64,000 nt of DNA from an uncultured Oscillibacter sp. (GTDB lineage: Bacteria; Bacillota; Clostridia; Oscillospirales; Oscillospiraceae): assembly GCA_910587705.1 (NCBI GenBank), contig CAJUMX010000001.1:1-64000 (forward strand). The letters run 5' to 3'. Below the pieces are notes generated by a model. It was not told the DNA's origin and did not search any database. It saw nothing but the letters and a program-made list of their open reading frames with translations. Of this stretch, positions 26,227-34,748 are shown piece after piece; the stretch's first letter is position 1, and the number at the start of each line of letters is the position of its first letter. The position numbers were made by a program, and so were the translations under genes.

Positions 26227-27465
26227 TCAGGCCAGCTCCGCCACGGCCACGTACACGTTGGAAATCTCGTACCAGACAGCGAAGTCCACGCTCCCCGTCT
26301 GGGGCAGGTGGAAGATTTTCTGGAACTCCGTCACCGCCTCCTGGGTGGCCGGGCCGTAAATTCCGTCCGCCGGGGTCTTGGGGATGGCGGGGAAATTGTC
26401 CGCGATGCGGTTGAGCTGGAGTTGAATGGTCCGCACCGCCTCCCCCTCGCTGCCCAGGGTCAGCACCTCCCCGCCATAGGACAGGGGAACGCCCTCCACC
26501 TTCTCCGCGCTTTTGAGGTAGATTTCCGAGCCGTAGTACTTCCGCAGGATGCTCACTGCGTCCCAGCCCTGCTCCCCCAGAGCCTGGGAGCCCCACTGGC
26601 TCAAGCCGCTGCACTGGGTCCGCCGCCCGTCGCAGTACTGGGTGAACAGGGGCTGGGCGATGCCCTCCTTGGTGACGTAAGTAGTAAAGAGATCGTCCAC
26701 CACCACGCCGATTTCCTCAAAGAGGGTCCGCCCGTGGGAATAGGACTGGTCGAAGGCCGTGGAGCTGGTGATGGTGAAGTCATAGCCCTTCCCCCGGTAC
26801 CACTCCGTATACACCCGGTTCAGGGTGAAGGAGAGGATGGCCAGCACGTTGGCCTTGATGGCCTCCGTTCTCCAGGTGGAGTAGATTTCACTGCACGCCA
26901 CATTTTTCACATAGTCCTTGAAGCGGACCCAGTAATTTTGGGCAGAGGCGTCGTCGGGCCGCCCGTCGTGGACCACGATGAACTCCGGAATCACCGGCTC
27001 TGGCAGGACCACCAGTCCCTCCGGCTCCGGCAGGGGCTTGACCTCCGCTTCCTCCGGGCGGCTGGAGGGCTCTCCCCAGAGGGCGTGGGGAGCCAGGAGA
27101 ACATTGTGTACATTGAAGCCCCCGGACCGGGCCGGGGCCAGGGGGGCCCGCTGGATGGCCCGCCCGGCGGGCAGCAGCTCCACTCCGCCCAGGTGAAGGG
27201 TCTCCCGCTCCGAGGCAAACACGGTGACGTTGTAGACGGCATAGGGCCGCTGCTCCGCCGCCCCCTCCTCCACGGACCACTCCATGGGGGGCGTGGGCAG
27301 CTCGATAAAGGGCGTCTGGCCCGAGGAATCGGTGGCCACCTCCTCCAGCACGCTGCCGTCCGTGGGGTCCGTGATGCGGACCCGGGCCTCTGGGATGGGG
27401 TCCGGGGTCTCCCCCGCCGTTACAAAAATCTGCAAACTGCCTTTGTCCGTATAAGTTGGATTCAT
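26227..27465 (-). CDS. SpoIID-like domain protein with C-terminal peptidoglycan-binding domain
   Basis: 412 residues without a signal peptide. Residues about 1-110 form a prealbumin/carboxypeptidase-regulatory-like beta domain with a conserved family head. About 160-330 resemble the SpoIID/LytB fold (VIPEFIVVHDGRPDD, YVKNVACSEIYSTW, AIKANVLAILSFTLNR). About 345-405 are a PG_binding_1 domain (GEAVRTIQLQLNRI ... DGIYGPATQEAVTEFQKIF). Such proteins bind or remodel peptidoglycan; SpoIID itself is a lytic transglycosylase acting in engulfment. It is divergent from two Csp-like S8 proteases, which points to spore cortex or germination. A CATAGGATA box upstream suggests sigma-K control. Confidence 0.75.
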   Translation of the reverse strand: MNPTYTDKGSLQIFVTAGETPDPIPEARVRITDPTDGSVLEEVATDSSGQTPFIELPTPPMEWSVEEGAAEQRPYAVYNVTVFASERETLHLGGVELLPAGRAIQRAPLAPARSGGFNVHNVLLAPHALWGEPSSRPEEAEVKPLPEPEGLVVLPEPVIPEFIVVHDGRPDDASAQNYWVRFKDYVKNVACSEIYSTWRTEAIKANVLAILSFTLNRVYTEWYRGKGYDFTITSSTAFDQSYSHGRTLFEEIGVVVDDLFTTYVTKEGIAQPLFTQYCDGRRTQCSGLSQWGSQALGEQGWDAVSILRKYYGSEIYLKSAEKVEGVPLSYGGEVLTLGSEGEAVRTIQLQLNRIADNFPAIPKTPADGIYGPATQEAVTEFQKIFHLPQTGSVDFAVWYEISNVYVAVAELA

Positions 27466-27490
27466 AAGGCTGCTCCTCCTTTCCGTATAC

Positions 27491-27499
27491 TATCCTATG
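27491..27499 (-). promoter_or_regulatory. Possible sigma-K -10 element
   Basis: CATAGGATA on the minus strand fits CATANNNTA, 26 bases before the start codon. The base pair 17 positions upstream is AG rather than AC, so the match is partial. Confidence 0.35.
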
Positions 27500-27548
27500 C
27501 GGGCGGGGCCTTCCGGCTACCGTCCGGACCATCGGGACAGGAGGGCTT

Positions 27549-29105
27549 ATGGAATACATTATTAAATACGTGGGGGATATCCTCTCCCTGGGCTATCCCA
27601 CGGAGCTGCTGGACGCCCAGTTTGCCATCATGGAGCTGGAGGAGGAGTCCCCGGAGCGGCTGCTAAGTCACTGGCAGGTCAGCAGCTTCGAGCCCGCCCG
27701 GCGGCTCAGCAGTCTGGCGGACCGGAGCCTGGAGGCGTCCTGCATCCCCCCGGTTCAGCGGGAGAGCGGCCTGGGCCTGACGGGCCAGGGGGTGCTGATC
27801 GGCTTTGTGGACTCGGGACTGGACCTGCGGCACCCGGAGTTTCTGGGGGAGGACGGGACCAGCCGCATCGTGGCCCTCTGGGATATGACGGCCCAGGGCA
27901 CGCCTCCCCGGGGCTTCCTCCACGGGGCCCTCTACACCAAGGCGGAGATTGCCACCGGGCTGGTGGACGCCCCCGACGAAAACGGCCACGGCACCGCCGT
28001 AGCCGCCATTGCCGCCGGGCGGAGCGGGGCGGCTCCGGGGGCCTCCATCGCCGCGGTGAAGCTGGCCAGCGCCCGGACCACGGACATTATGCGGGCCGTC
28101 AAATTCCTGCTGGACCAGGCGGAGGAGCGGGGAATGCCCTGCGTGGTGAATTTGAGCTACGGCACCAACTGCGGCTCCCACCAGGGACAGACCCTCTTCG
28201 AGTCCTACATTGACCAATCCGCCCAGCGGGGACGAAGCGTGGTGGTCTGCGCCGCCGGGAACGAGGGCTCCGGGGCCCACCACTTCCGGGGACGGCTGAT
28301 GGAACAGGAGACCCTGAACGCGGAGTTCACCGTCTCCACCCAGCGCCAGCAAATCTACCTCTCCCTCTGGAAGAACTTTGCCGACGACGCGGTATTCGAG
28401 CTGGTTCTTCCCAACGGGCAAACCACCGGACCCCTGACGGAGGGAACCCGTTTTCTCCGCTTCGGCCCCATCCGGGCGGCAATTTTCTACGGTGTGCCCA
28501 CCCACTACACCGCCACCCAGGAGGTCCTGTTTCTCCTGGACGCTCCGCCGGGGGGATTGGACGGTCTCTGGAATCTGCGGTGCCTTGGCAAAAAGGTGGC
28601 CGACGGGCGGTTTGACGTGTGGCTGCCCACCATTGAGGAGGTCAGCGACCGCACCGCCTTCCTCCAGCCGGAGCCGGACCTGACCATCACCCTCCCCGCC
28701 ACGGCGCTGTACCCCATCTCCGTGGGGGGCTTCCGGCCGGAGACGGAGACGGTGAGCCCCTTCTCCGGCCGGGGGGACCAGGACTGCGCGGGCCGGGTGC
28801 TCCTGGACCTGACGGCCCCGGCGGAGGCGGTCCGCTCCGCCAAGCCCGGCGGGGGCTATGACGTGTTTACCGGCACCAGCATGGCGGCCCCCTTTGTCTC
28901 CGGGTCGGCGGCGCTGATGATGGAGTGGGGCATCATCCAGGGAAACGACCCCTTCCTCTACAACCAGCGGGTGAAGGCGTTTTTATGCAAGGGGGCCCTC
29001 CGCAGTCCCTTCCTGTCGTACCCAAACCCCCTCTGGGGCTATGGGCGGCTGAACCTCTGCGGAACCATGAACGAGCTGGTCAGCCATTTAGAAAGGGGGC
29101 TTTGA
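27549..29105 (+). CDS. S8 subtilase, CspB/CspC-like germination protease
   Basis: 518 residues with the subtilase triad intact: GFVDSGLDL (D88), NGHGTAVAAIAAG (H147), TGTSMAAPFVSG (S444). A short N-terminal prodomain of about 85 residues and a large insert between His and Ser are typical of clostridial Csp proteins. In C. perfringens these cleave pro-SleC to start cortex hydrolysis; in C. difficile CspC is a bile-salt-sensing pseudoprotease. Here all three catalytic residues are kept, so cleavage activity is expected. There is no secretion signal, in keeping with spore-compartment packaging. The GAGG site before ATG 27549 is good. A second copy follows two bases after the stop. Confidence 0.85.
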   Translation: MEYIIKYVGDILSLGYPTELLDAQFAIMELEEESPERLLSHWQVSSFEPARRLSSLADRSLEASCIPPVQRESGLGLTGQGVLIGFVDSGLDLRHPEFLGEDGTSRIVALWDMTAQGTPPRGFLHGALYTKAEIATGLVDAPDENGHGTAVAAIAAGRSGAAPGASIAAVKLASARTTDIMRAVKFLLDQAEERGMPCVVNLSYGTNCGSHQGQTLFESYIDQSAQRGRSVVVCAAGNEGSGAHHFRGRLMEQETLNAEFTVSTQRQQIYLSLWKNFADDAVFELVLPNGQTTGPLTEGTRFLRFGPIRAAIFYGVPTHYTATQEVLFLLDAPPGGLDGLWNLRCLGKKVADGRFDVWLPTIEEVSDRTAFLQPEPDLTITLPATALYPISVGGFRPETETVSPFSGRGDQDCAGRVLLDLTAPAEAVRSAKPGGGYDVFTGTSMAAPFVSGSAALMMEWGIIQGNDPFLYNQRVKAFLCKGALRSPFLSYPNPLWGYGRLNLCGTMNELVSHLERGL

Positions 29106-29107
29106 GC

Positions 29108-30820
29108 ATGTTCTTATCTCCGGAGGCCATGGCCTTTATTCAAGCGCCGGATACCGTGGACTTCGTCACCCGGGCCACCGACGCCTTTTTCGCCTACGTC
29201 CAGCGCTCCAACGAGGTGGTCATCGGGCAGATGCTCTCCGGGCGCTATGTCCTGGGCTATATCAAGCAGGAGAACTTCCACCACCTGGAGGAGGCCCTGG
29301 GCACCGCCTTTCTCAGCTCCGTCTCCGTGGTGCTGGGTCTGCTGGACCGCCCCGCCCTGGAGGCGGCGGGGGTCTCCCAGGTCCAGAGCCAGCCCTATTT
29401 GAATCTCAAGGGCCGGGGGGTGCTCATTGGCTTTGTGGACACGGGTATCGATTATACCCAAAGTGTCTTTCGCTACGAGGACGGCAGCAGCCGGATTCAA
29501 TATATCTACGACCAGACTGTAGACGGCCCTCCGCCGGAGGGCTTCCTCCTGGGCCGGGAGTACTCCAACGCGGAGATCAACGCCGCCCTGGCCGCCCAGG
29601 ACCCCTACGCCATCGTGCCCCAGCGGGACGAGGAGGGCCACGGCACCTTCATGGCCTCCGTGGCGGCGGGGCGGCAGTCGGAGGACTTCTCCGGCGCGGC
29701 CCCGGACGCGGAGATCATCGCCGTGAAGCTGAGGAAGGCCCGGTCCTTCTACCGGGAGCGCTACTGCGTCCCGGCGGACCAGGAGCACGCCTATGAATCC
29801 AGCGCCGTCATGGTGGGCGTGGAGTACATTCTTCACAAGGCCCGGCAGCTGGGCCGTCCGGTGGTCATCTGCATCGGCCTGGGCACCAACTCCGGCAGCC
29901 ACGACGGGGTCAGCGTCTTTGAGGAGTATCTGGGAGGCGCCTCCCTCCAGGCGGGGGTGTGCCTCTGCGCCGCAGCGGGAAACGAGGCGGAGGCCCGGCA
30001 CCACACCGGCGGCATCCTCCAGCCCGGGGAGAAGCCGGGCACCGTGGACTTGAAGGTGGGGGAAAACGCCGGGGACGTGTACCTGGCCGTGTGGAACACC
30101 GTGGCGGACCGGCTGTCGGTCTCCGTCCGTTCCCCCTCCGGAGAGCTGGTGGGCCGGGTGCCCGCCAAGCCGGGCATCGGCCCCGCCGCCGACGTGAAGC
30201 TGGTGCTGGAGGCAGCTCGGGTCCAGATCGAGTACCACTTCCCCGTGGAGGGCAGCGGGGGTCAGCTGACGGTAATCCGTATTCTGGGGGCCACTCCGGG
30301 GGTGTGGACCATCCAGCTCCACGGGGACATTCTGCTCAACGGCAGCTATCAGGTATGGCTGCCTATGACGGGCTTCGTCTCCCCCACGGTGGAATTCCTG
30401 GCGGCCACGCCGGACTATACCGTCACCAGCCCCGCCTCCGCCGTGGGGGTGATCTGCTGCGGAGCCTATGACAGCAACAACAAAAGCCTCTACGCCAAGA
30501 GCTCCCGGGGCCCCGCCTGGGACGGCCGGATTCTCCCGGACCTGACGGCCCCCGGCGTGGGGGTCGGAGGCATCTACCCCTATGGGCCGGGCCTCATGAG
30601 CGGCACCAGCGCAGCGGCGGCGGTGCTGGCGGGAACCTGCGCCCTGCTGCTCCAGTGGGGCGTCCGGGAGGGGAATGAACCGGCCATGGGGACCTATCAG
30701 ATTCGGGCCTATCTCATCCGGGGCTGCCTCCGGCGGCCGGATATGCAGTATCCCAACAACCAGTGGGGCTATGGGGCCATCCAGCTGATGCAGACCTTCC
30801 ATTTAATGCGGGAGCTGTGA
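29108..30820 (+). CDS. Second S8 subtilase, Csp-like
   Basis: 570 residues from ATG 29108, two bases after the stop of the first protease. The frame is open further upstream, but that part overlaps the first gene. The triad is present: GFVDTGIDY (D111), EEGHGTFMASVAAG (H178), SGTSAAAAVLAG (S501). The serine loop reads GTSAAAA instead of GTSMAAP, so substrate binding or activity may differ. The prodomain is about 100 residues. The two tandem copies recall the CspBA/CspC arrangement of germinating Clostridia. They probably arose by duplication and are co-transcribed. No SleC gene is in the window; the SleB-like hydrolase at 59 kb is a different enzyme type. Confidence 0.85.
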   Translation: MFLSPEAMAFIQAPDTVDFVTRATDAFFAYVQRSNEVVIGQMLSGRYVLGYIKQENFHHLEEALGTAFLSSVSVVLGLLDRPALEAAGVSQVQSQPYLNLKGRGVLIGFVDTGIDYTQSVFRYEDGSSRIQYIYDQTVDGPPPEGFLLGREYSNAEINAALAAQDPYAIVPQRDEEGHGTFMASVAAGRQSEDFSGAAPDAEIIAVKLRKARSFYRERYCVPADQEHAYESSAVMVGVEYILHKARQLGRPVVICIGLGTNSGSHDGVSVFEEYLGGASLQAGVCLCAAAGNEAEARHHTGGILQPGEKPGTVDLKVGENAGDVYLAVWNTVADRLSVSVRSPSGELVGRVPAKPGIGPAADVKLVLEAARVQIEYHFPVEGSGGQLTVIRILGATPGVWTIQLHGDILLNGSYQVWLPMTGFVSPTVEFLAATPDYTVTSPASAVGVICCGAYDSNNKSLYAKSSRGPAWDGRILPDLTAPGVGVGGIYPYGPGLMSGTSAAAAVLAGTCALLLQWGVREGNEPAMGTYQIRAYLIRGCLRRPDMQYPNNQWGYGAIQLMQTFHLMREL

Positions 30821-30831
30821 CAGCGCAAATC

Positions 30832-30866
30832 GGGGAAGGCGCGTTCACGCCTCCCCCGCCTTCCCC
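30832..30866. terminator. Terminator between convergent genes
   Basis: A perfect 10-bp GC-rich stem (30832-30841 with 30857-30866) lies between the second protease and the convergent histidine kinase. T-runs are weak on both sides. Confidence 0.5.
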
Positions 30867-30867
30867 T

Positions 30868-32298
30868 TCAAAGCTCCTCCGGAAAGCGCACGGTGAAGCA
30901 GGTCCGCCCCCCTCCGCTTTCCGCCCGCAGCTCCGCGCCGTGCCGCTTTGCGATCTGCCGGGCAATGGCCAGACCCAACCCCGTGCCGGAGTGGTTTTCC
31001 CCACCCCGGGCCCGCCAGAAGCGGTCAAAAATATGAGGCAGCTCCTCCGGCGGAATGCCCCGGCCATGGTCCGTCACCTCCACGGTGAAGCCCCTCGCCT
31101 CCCGGGTCAGGGCAAAGTCCACGGCTCCCCCTGGATAGGAGAACTTCACCGCGTTGTCCAGCAGAATCAGCAGCATCTGCCGGACCCGTCCATAGTCCCC
31201 CATCAGAAGGCACTCCTCTTGGGGACAGCGGACGGAGACCTCCACCGCTTTCCCCCGGGCACTCTGGCGAATCGCCCGGGCGGCATCCCGGACCACGCCA
31301 CAGAGGTCCATTTCCTCCATCTCCAGGCGAAACTGGCCGTCCTGTAAGCGGGACAGGTCCAACAGATCATTCACCAGCCGCTCCAAATGGCGGCTCTCCG
31401 CCAGCATCTGCGCATAGTAGGCAGCCACCTCCTCCCCCTCGCTCACTGTGCCGTCCTGAAGGACTTCCAGCGACCCCCGCAGTACCGCCACAGGGGTCCG
31501 CAGCTCGTGGGAGATGTTGGCCACAAAATCCTGTTTCATCCGGTCCAGGGCCGCCCGCTGCTCCTCGGCGGCGGCCAGCTGTTCCGCCAAACGGTCGATG
31601 GTCCCGGCCAGCTGGCCGATCTCGTCGGCCTGATTTACGGCGGTCTTGGCGGCGTAGTCCCCCTCCGCCAGAAGGGCCGCCGCCCTTCTCATTCGCTCCA
31701 GGGGCGCGGTGAACCGCCAGGACAGCCACACCGCCGCTCCGCCCGCCAGGACCAGAGCCGCCGCTGCTCCGGCGCACAAAATCGCCAAGGCCCGCCCCAC
31801 CGCCTTGTCCACACCGCTGACGGGAGAGTGGAGCAGCACGGCCCCGGTGACTCCCGCCGCTGTCCGGACCGGAACACCCACCGTCAGGGTCGGGGCGTCC
31901 AGCAGGGCGGAAAAGCCCTCCCCCCAGGCGTTCTCCCCGGAGAGGGCCCGTTCCACAATCTCCCAGGCTCCAGCGGGGAGACTGTCCCGGACCATCCGGT
32001 CCCGCCCTGGGGCCAGCAGGGTCCGGTCACCGTCCACAATCCAGACCTCCGCCGGCGTCAGTTCATTTAAAAAGCGCAGATACGCGCCATAGCCGCCCCC
32101 CCTGCCCCGGCCCATGCCGCTCCCAAAGGAGGTCAGAGTCTCGGCAATGGAGGCCGCATGGACCTCCATGGCCTCCCGGTTGACGGAAATGGTGTGCCTT
32201 CGGAAGGCGGCGGCATACACTCCGCCCAGCACGGCGGCAAAGAGCAGCAGCACCGCCGCGAAGCAGGCGGCCAGCTTCCAGACCATTCTGCGCCTCAT
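30868..32298 (-). CDS. Sensor histidine kinase (HAMP type)
   Basis: 476 residues: TM helix at about 9-30, an extracytoplasmic sensor of about 130 residues containing a glycine-rich GMGRGRGGGYG stretch, TM helix at about 172-196, and HAMP. HisKA with FVANISHELRTPVAVLRG and an ATPase domain (LDNAVKFSYPG, DHGRGIP, GTGLGLAI) complete it. The gene overlaps the response regulator by four bases (ATGA) and is translated after it. A membrane-stress or cationic-peptide type signal is plausible because the divergent gene encodes a small secreted protein. The true ligand is unknown. Confidence 0.93.
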   Translation of the reverse strand: MRRRMVWKLAACFAAVLLLFAAVLGGVYAAAFRRHTISVNREAMEVHAASIAETLTSFGSGMGRGRGGGYGAYLRFLNELTPAEVWIVDGDRTLLAPGRDRMVRDSLPAGAWEIVERALSGENAWGEGFSALLDAPTLTVGVPVRTAAGVTGAVLLHSPVSGVDKAVGRALAILCAGAAAALVLAGGAAVWLSWRFTAPLERMRRAAALLAEGDYAAKTAVNQADEIGQLAGTIDRLAEQLAAAEEQRAALDRMKQDFVANISHELRTPVAVLRGSLEVLQDGTVSEGEEVAAYYAQMLAESRHLERLVNDLLDLSRLQDGQFRLEMEEMDLCGVVRDAARAIRQSARGKAVEVSVRCPQEECLLMGDYGRVRQMLLILLDNAVKFSYPGGAVDFALTREARGFTVEVTDHGRGIPPEELPHIFDRFWRARGGENHSGTGLGLAIARQIAKRHGAELRAESGGGRTCFTVRFPEEL

Positions 32299-32981
32299 GT
32301 CAGCACCTCAAATTTATAGCCCACGTTGCGAATGGTGCGGATTTCCCAGGCCGGATGGGGCACCGCGTCCAGCTTCGCCCGGAGGCGTTTCATATGGGAA
32401 TCCACCGTCCGGGGGTCTCCGTAGTAATCATAGCCCCAGAGAAGGTCCAGCAGCATCTCTCGGGTATAGGCCCGGTTCCGGCCATGGACCAGGGTCCAGA
32501 GCATGTCCACCTCCCGCTTTGTCAGCCGCACCGGCCGCCCGTCCACAAAGACACTGTAGTCCTCCAGATTCACCCGTAGCCCCGCCGTTTGGAGCAATTT
32601 TCCTGGCTCCTCCCCGCTCCGGTCAATCCGTCGCAGCACCGCCCGGACCCGGGCCATGACCTCCCCGGGGGAGAAGGGCTTGACAATGTAGTCGTCCGCC
32701 CCAATATCCAGGCCCATGATCTTCTCAAAGTCCTCTCCCCGGGCGGTAATCATAATCACAGGGACGCCGGACTTCCGGCGAATCTCCCGACACACCTGGA
32801 AGCCGTCCAGCTCCGGCATCATCACGTCCAGCAGGACGATCTGGGGCGCTTGGGTCTGGAAGCACTCCAGGGCCCGCCGCCCGTCCGGGGCCGTCACCAC
32901 CTGAAAGCCCTCCCGCCGGGCCGCACTGGAGAGGATGTTCAAAAGCTGGGGATTGTCGTCCGCGATGAGCATGAGAGACAT
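32295..32981 (-). CDS. OmpR/PhoB-family response regulator
   Basis: 228 residues. The receiver domain has the acidic pair in LMLIADDN, the phospho-acceptor in IVLLDVMMPELDGF, and the conserved Lys in DDYIVKPFSPGE. The C-terminal winged helix contains LTKREVDMLWTLVHGRNRAYTR-type recognition (in two adjacent motifs) and ends with TIRNVGYKFE. It is the first gene of the two-component operon and would be phosphorylated by the kinase that overlaps its 3' end. An inverted repeat in the divergent intergenic region is a candidate binding site. Confidence 0.95.
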   Translation of the reverse strand: MSLMLIADDNPQLLNILSSAARREGFQVVTAPDGRRALECFQTQAPQIVLLDVMMPELDGFQVCREIRRKSGVPVIMITARGEDFEKIMGLDIGADDYIVKPFSPGEVMARVRAVLRRIDRSGEEPGKLLQTAGLRVNLEDYSVFVDGRPVRLTKREVDMLWTLVHGRNRAYTREMLLDLLWGYDYYGDPRTVDSHMKRLRAKLDAVPHPAWEIRTIRNVGYKFEVLT

Positions 32982-33037
32982 GGCAGATTCCTCCGTCCTT
33001 GATCTGTAAGCAGTATAGCGCCGGTATATGGCAGCCC

Positions 33038-33096
33038 TGTGTCAGGCGGCGAAAAAAGAGCGGAAAGCAGCATCTTTCTGCCACACGGCTGACACA
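33038..33096. promoter_or_regulatory. Candidate operator of the two-component system
   Basis: TGTGTCAG (33038-33045) and its exact complement CTGACACA (33089-33096) flank the middle of the 170-base region between the response regulator and the divergent secreted protein. Confidence 0.4.
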
Positions 33097-33150
33097 TGGG
33101 GATGGTAAGCTCTTCTCACCAAACGGGAATTTGGAAAGGAGTTCTTTACA

Positions 33151-33588
33151 ATGAAGCATTTGAAGCAGATTCTTGCCGGCGGCATCGCCGCCGTCTCCCT
33201 CACCACTTCGGCCCTGGCGGCTCCCCTCTATGCCACCCCCGCCGAGGCCGCCGCCGGCGTCACCGGAAAAACGCTGGAGGAGGTTCAGCCGGAGCGCTGG
33301 TCCGGCAAAAGCTATGGGACCATCGCTGCCGAGGCCGGGGCCTTGACGGAATTCCAGGCGGCGGTATGGGAGATGCAAGCGGAGACCCTGGCCGCCTGGG
33401 TGGCGGAGGGTTTTTTGACCCAGGAAGAGGCGGACGCCCAGCTGGATGCCCTCCAGCAGCGTCAGGTCGTCTGCGGCGGCCTGGGCGGTTTCGGCTGTGG
33501 TCTGGGCCGGGGTGGCGGCTTTGGCGGCGGCCTGGGGCGAGGCGTCGGACGGGGCCCGCGGAGCGGCTGCCGGACTTTCTACGCCTAA
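33151..33588 (+). CDS. Small secreted protein, DUF2680-like, with Gly/Cys-rich tail
   Basis: 145 residues with a signal peptide (about 1-23, cleavage after ALA). The middle (GKSYGTIAAEAGALTEFQAA ... EGFLTQEEADAQLDAL) has the helix-helix pattern of DUF2680-like proteins of Firmicutes, which resemble the CpxP fold of periplasmic stress sensors. The last 45 residues are Gly-rich with three Cys, possibly for metal binding. It is divergent from the two-component system, whose sensor also has a glycine-rich stretch, so it may be the target or an accessory sensor of that system. The GGAAAGGAG ribosome site is strong. Confidence 0.65.
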   Translation: MKHLKQILAGGIAAVSLTTSALAAPLYATPAEAAAGVTGKTLEEVQPERWSGKSYGTIAAEAGALTEFQAAVWEMQAETLAAWVAEGFLTQEEADAQLDALQQRQVVCGGLGGFGCGLGRGGGFGGGLGRGVGRGPRSGCRTFYA

Positions 33589-33593
33589 ATAGG

Positions 33594-33623
33594 AAAACGG
33601 GCCGGCATGCGCCGGCCCGTTTT
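33594..33623. terminator. Bidirectional terminator
   Basis: A perfect 13-bp stem (33594-33606 with 33611-33623) with A-run and T-run ends separates the secreted protein from the convergent ArsR gene. Confidence 0.85.
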
Positions 33624-33645
33624 CTCCCTCATGGCCCCGCCGGGC

Positions 33646-33930
33646 TCAGTTCCCGCAGTAGTATTGCTTAATTGTCCCCAGAAGGGCTGTCACCCGCTGG
33701 TCCTGAATCCGGTAAATCACGTTCATTCCCTGCTTCTCCGAGGCCAGAATCCCCGCCGTCCGCAGCTGGTTCAAATGCTGGGACAGGGCGGAGGCGGAGA
33801 TGTTGGGAGTGAAGGCGTGAATTTCCCCCACGGTCAGCGGCCCCTTCCCCAGGGCGCACAGAATGAGCAGCCGATGCTCATTGGCCAGAATTTTCAGCAG
33901 CTCCGCAATGTTTTTGGCTTTCTCCTCCAC
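33646..33930 (-). CDS. ArsR/SmtB-family transcriptional repressor
   Basis: 94 residues forming one winged helix: LLKILANEHRLLILCALGKG, then the recognition helix ISASALSQHLNQLRTAGIL and the wing SEKQGMNVIYRI. The ELCVCD metal box of arsenic/cadmium sensors is absent; two Cys remain (one in LLILCALG, one in the C-terminal YYCGN), which could allow thiol or metal sensing. It is the last gene of an operon with a ferredoxin and a NapH-like protein and overlaps the latter by 53 bases. It probably autoregulates the operon through the inverted repeat upstream of the ferredoxin gene. Confidence 0.9.
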   Translation of the reverse strand: MEEKAKNIAELLKILANEHRLLILCALGKGPLTVGEIHAFTPNISASALSQHLNQLRTAGILASEKQGMNVIYRIQDQRVTALLGTIKQYYCGN

Positions 33931-34501
33931 AGCCGCCGTCCTCCTTCTTTTGTTTCAGCATGCAGATGCCCTGGGTCATGGTGCCCATGGGGCAGTAAAC
34001 GCACCAGGACCGGGGCCGGAACAGCGCCATGGTCGCAAGTCCCAGCACCGTGGAGGTCATCATAACGCCGTAAAAGCCAAAGGCAAACTGGGCAATCCAG
34101 GGGGCCACCATATCCACCTCCGCCCACTGCCAGGGCAGCTTGAAAACCCACAGCAGTGTCACCGTCTGCCGCAGGGGCGCCCCGGTGAAAACCATCCATG
34201 TTCCCCGCAGCATCAGGCCGAACATGACCATGAAGAAGGCCAGGAAGCCGTACCGGAACCAGCGGCTCCGGAGGAACTTGGGCGGCGGCGCGTTTCGGGA
34301 CAGCTTCTTTCCCAGAAGGCCCAGGAGCTGTCCCCGTCCGCAATAGCGGTGACAGTAAGCCTTGCTCCCGCCAATCAGCGCCACCAGCAGTGGAATGGTG
34401 AAAAACAGCATCCCCAGCCAGGCAAACAGGATGTTGCACAGGCCCAAGGTCCAGTACAAAAGCTCCCCTATCCAGAGGTAGTCATACCACTTCTTTTTCA
34501 T
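33878..34501 (-). CDS. NapH/MauN-type 4Fe-4S membrane protein
   Basis: 207 residues from ATG 34501, which overlaps the ferredoxin stop (ATGA). About four hydrophobic segments alternate with two Cys-containing loops: AYCHRYCGRGQLLG and CVYCPMGTMTQGIC, the pattern of polyferredoxin-type membrane proteins (Fer4_5 family). Such proteins pass electrons through the membrane or support maturation of metal-reductase systems. The partner is the small ferredoxin upstream. The longer frame to 34666 overlaps the ferredoxin and is not the start. The terminal substrate cannot be inferred; thiol or metalloid redox chemistry is suggested only by the ArsR gene. Confidence 0.8.
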   Translation of the reverse strand: MKKKWYDYLWIGELLYWTLGLCNILFAWLGMLFFTIPLLVALIGGSKAYCHRYCGRGQLLGLLGKKLSRNAPPPKFLRSRWFRYGFLAFFMVMFGLMLRGTWMVFTGAPLRQTVTLLWVFKLPWQWAEVDMVAPWIAQFAFGFYGVMMTSTVLGLATMALFRPRSWCVYCPMGTMTQGICMLKQKKEDGGCGGESQKHCGAAENSGQ

Positions 34502-34704
34502 CCCGCAGTCCCCCTCTCCACTATGGCGATCACGTCCGCCGGACAAATCTTGGCGCACTTCCCACAGCCCACACACAGCGCCCCATCCACCCGGGCGGCT
34601 ACGCCGGACACCACCCGGATGGCCGCCCGGGGGCAGACCTTCATGCAGGTCCCGCAGGCCACGCACTCCCTGCCCACCTGGGCCAGTCTTTTTGACAATG
34701 CCAT
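34498..34704 (-). CDS. Two-cluster 4Fe-4S ferredoxin
   Basis: 68 residues with two CxxCxxCxxxC motifs (CVACGTCMKVCP and CVGCGKCAKICP), the classic bacterial 2[4Fe-4S] ferredoxin. It is the first gene of the ferredoxin/NapH-like/ArsR operon, with an AGGAGG ribosome site and a candidate ArsR operator just upstream. It would deliver electrons to the membrane protein encoded next. Confidence 0.9.
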   Translation of the reverse strand: MALSKRLAQVGRECVACGTCMKVCPRAAIRVVSGVAARVDGALCVGCGKCAKICPADVIAIVERGTAG

Positions 34705-34720
34705 AACATCCTCCTAAAAT

Positions 34721-34748
34721 AAGTAATTTAGATATTCCTAATATACTT
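34721..34748. promoter_or_regulatory. Candidate ArsR operator
   Basis: An imperfect 14+14 inverted repeat starting AAGTAATTTAG and ending CTAATATACTT (10 of 14 positions symmetric), AT-rich, lies 17 bases upstream of the ferredoxin start, as expected for an ArsR-type repressor site. Confidence 0.5.
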
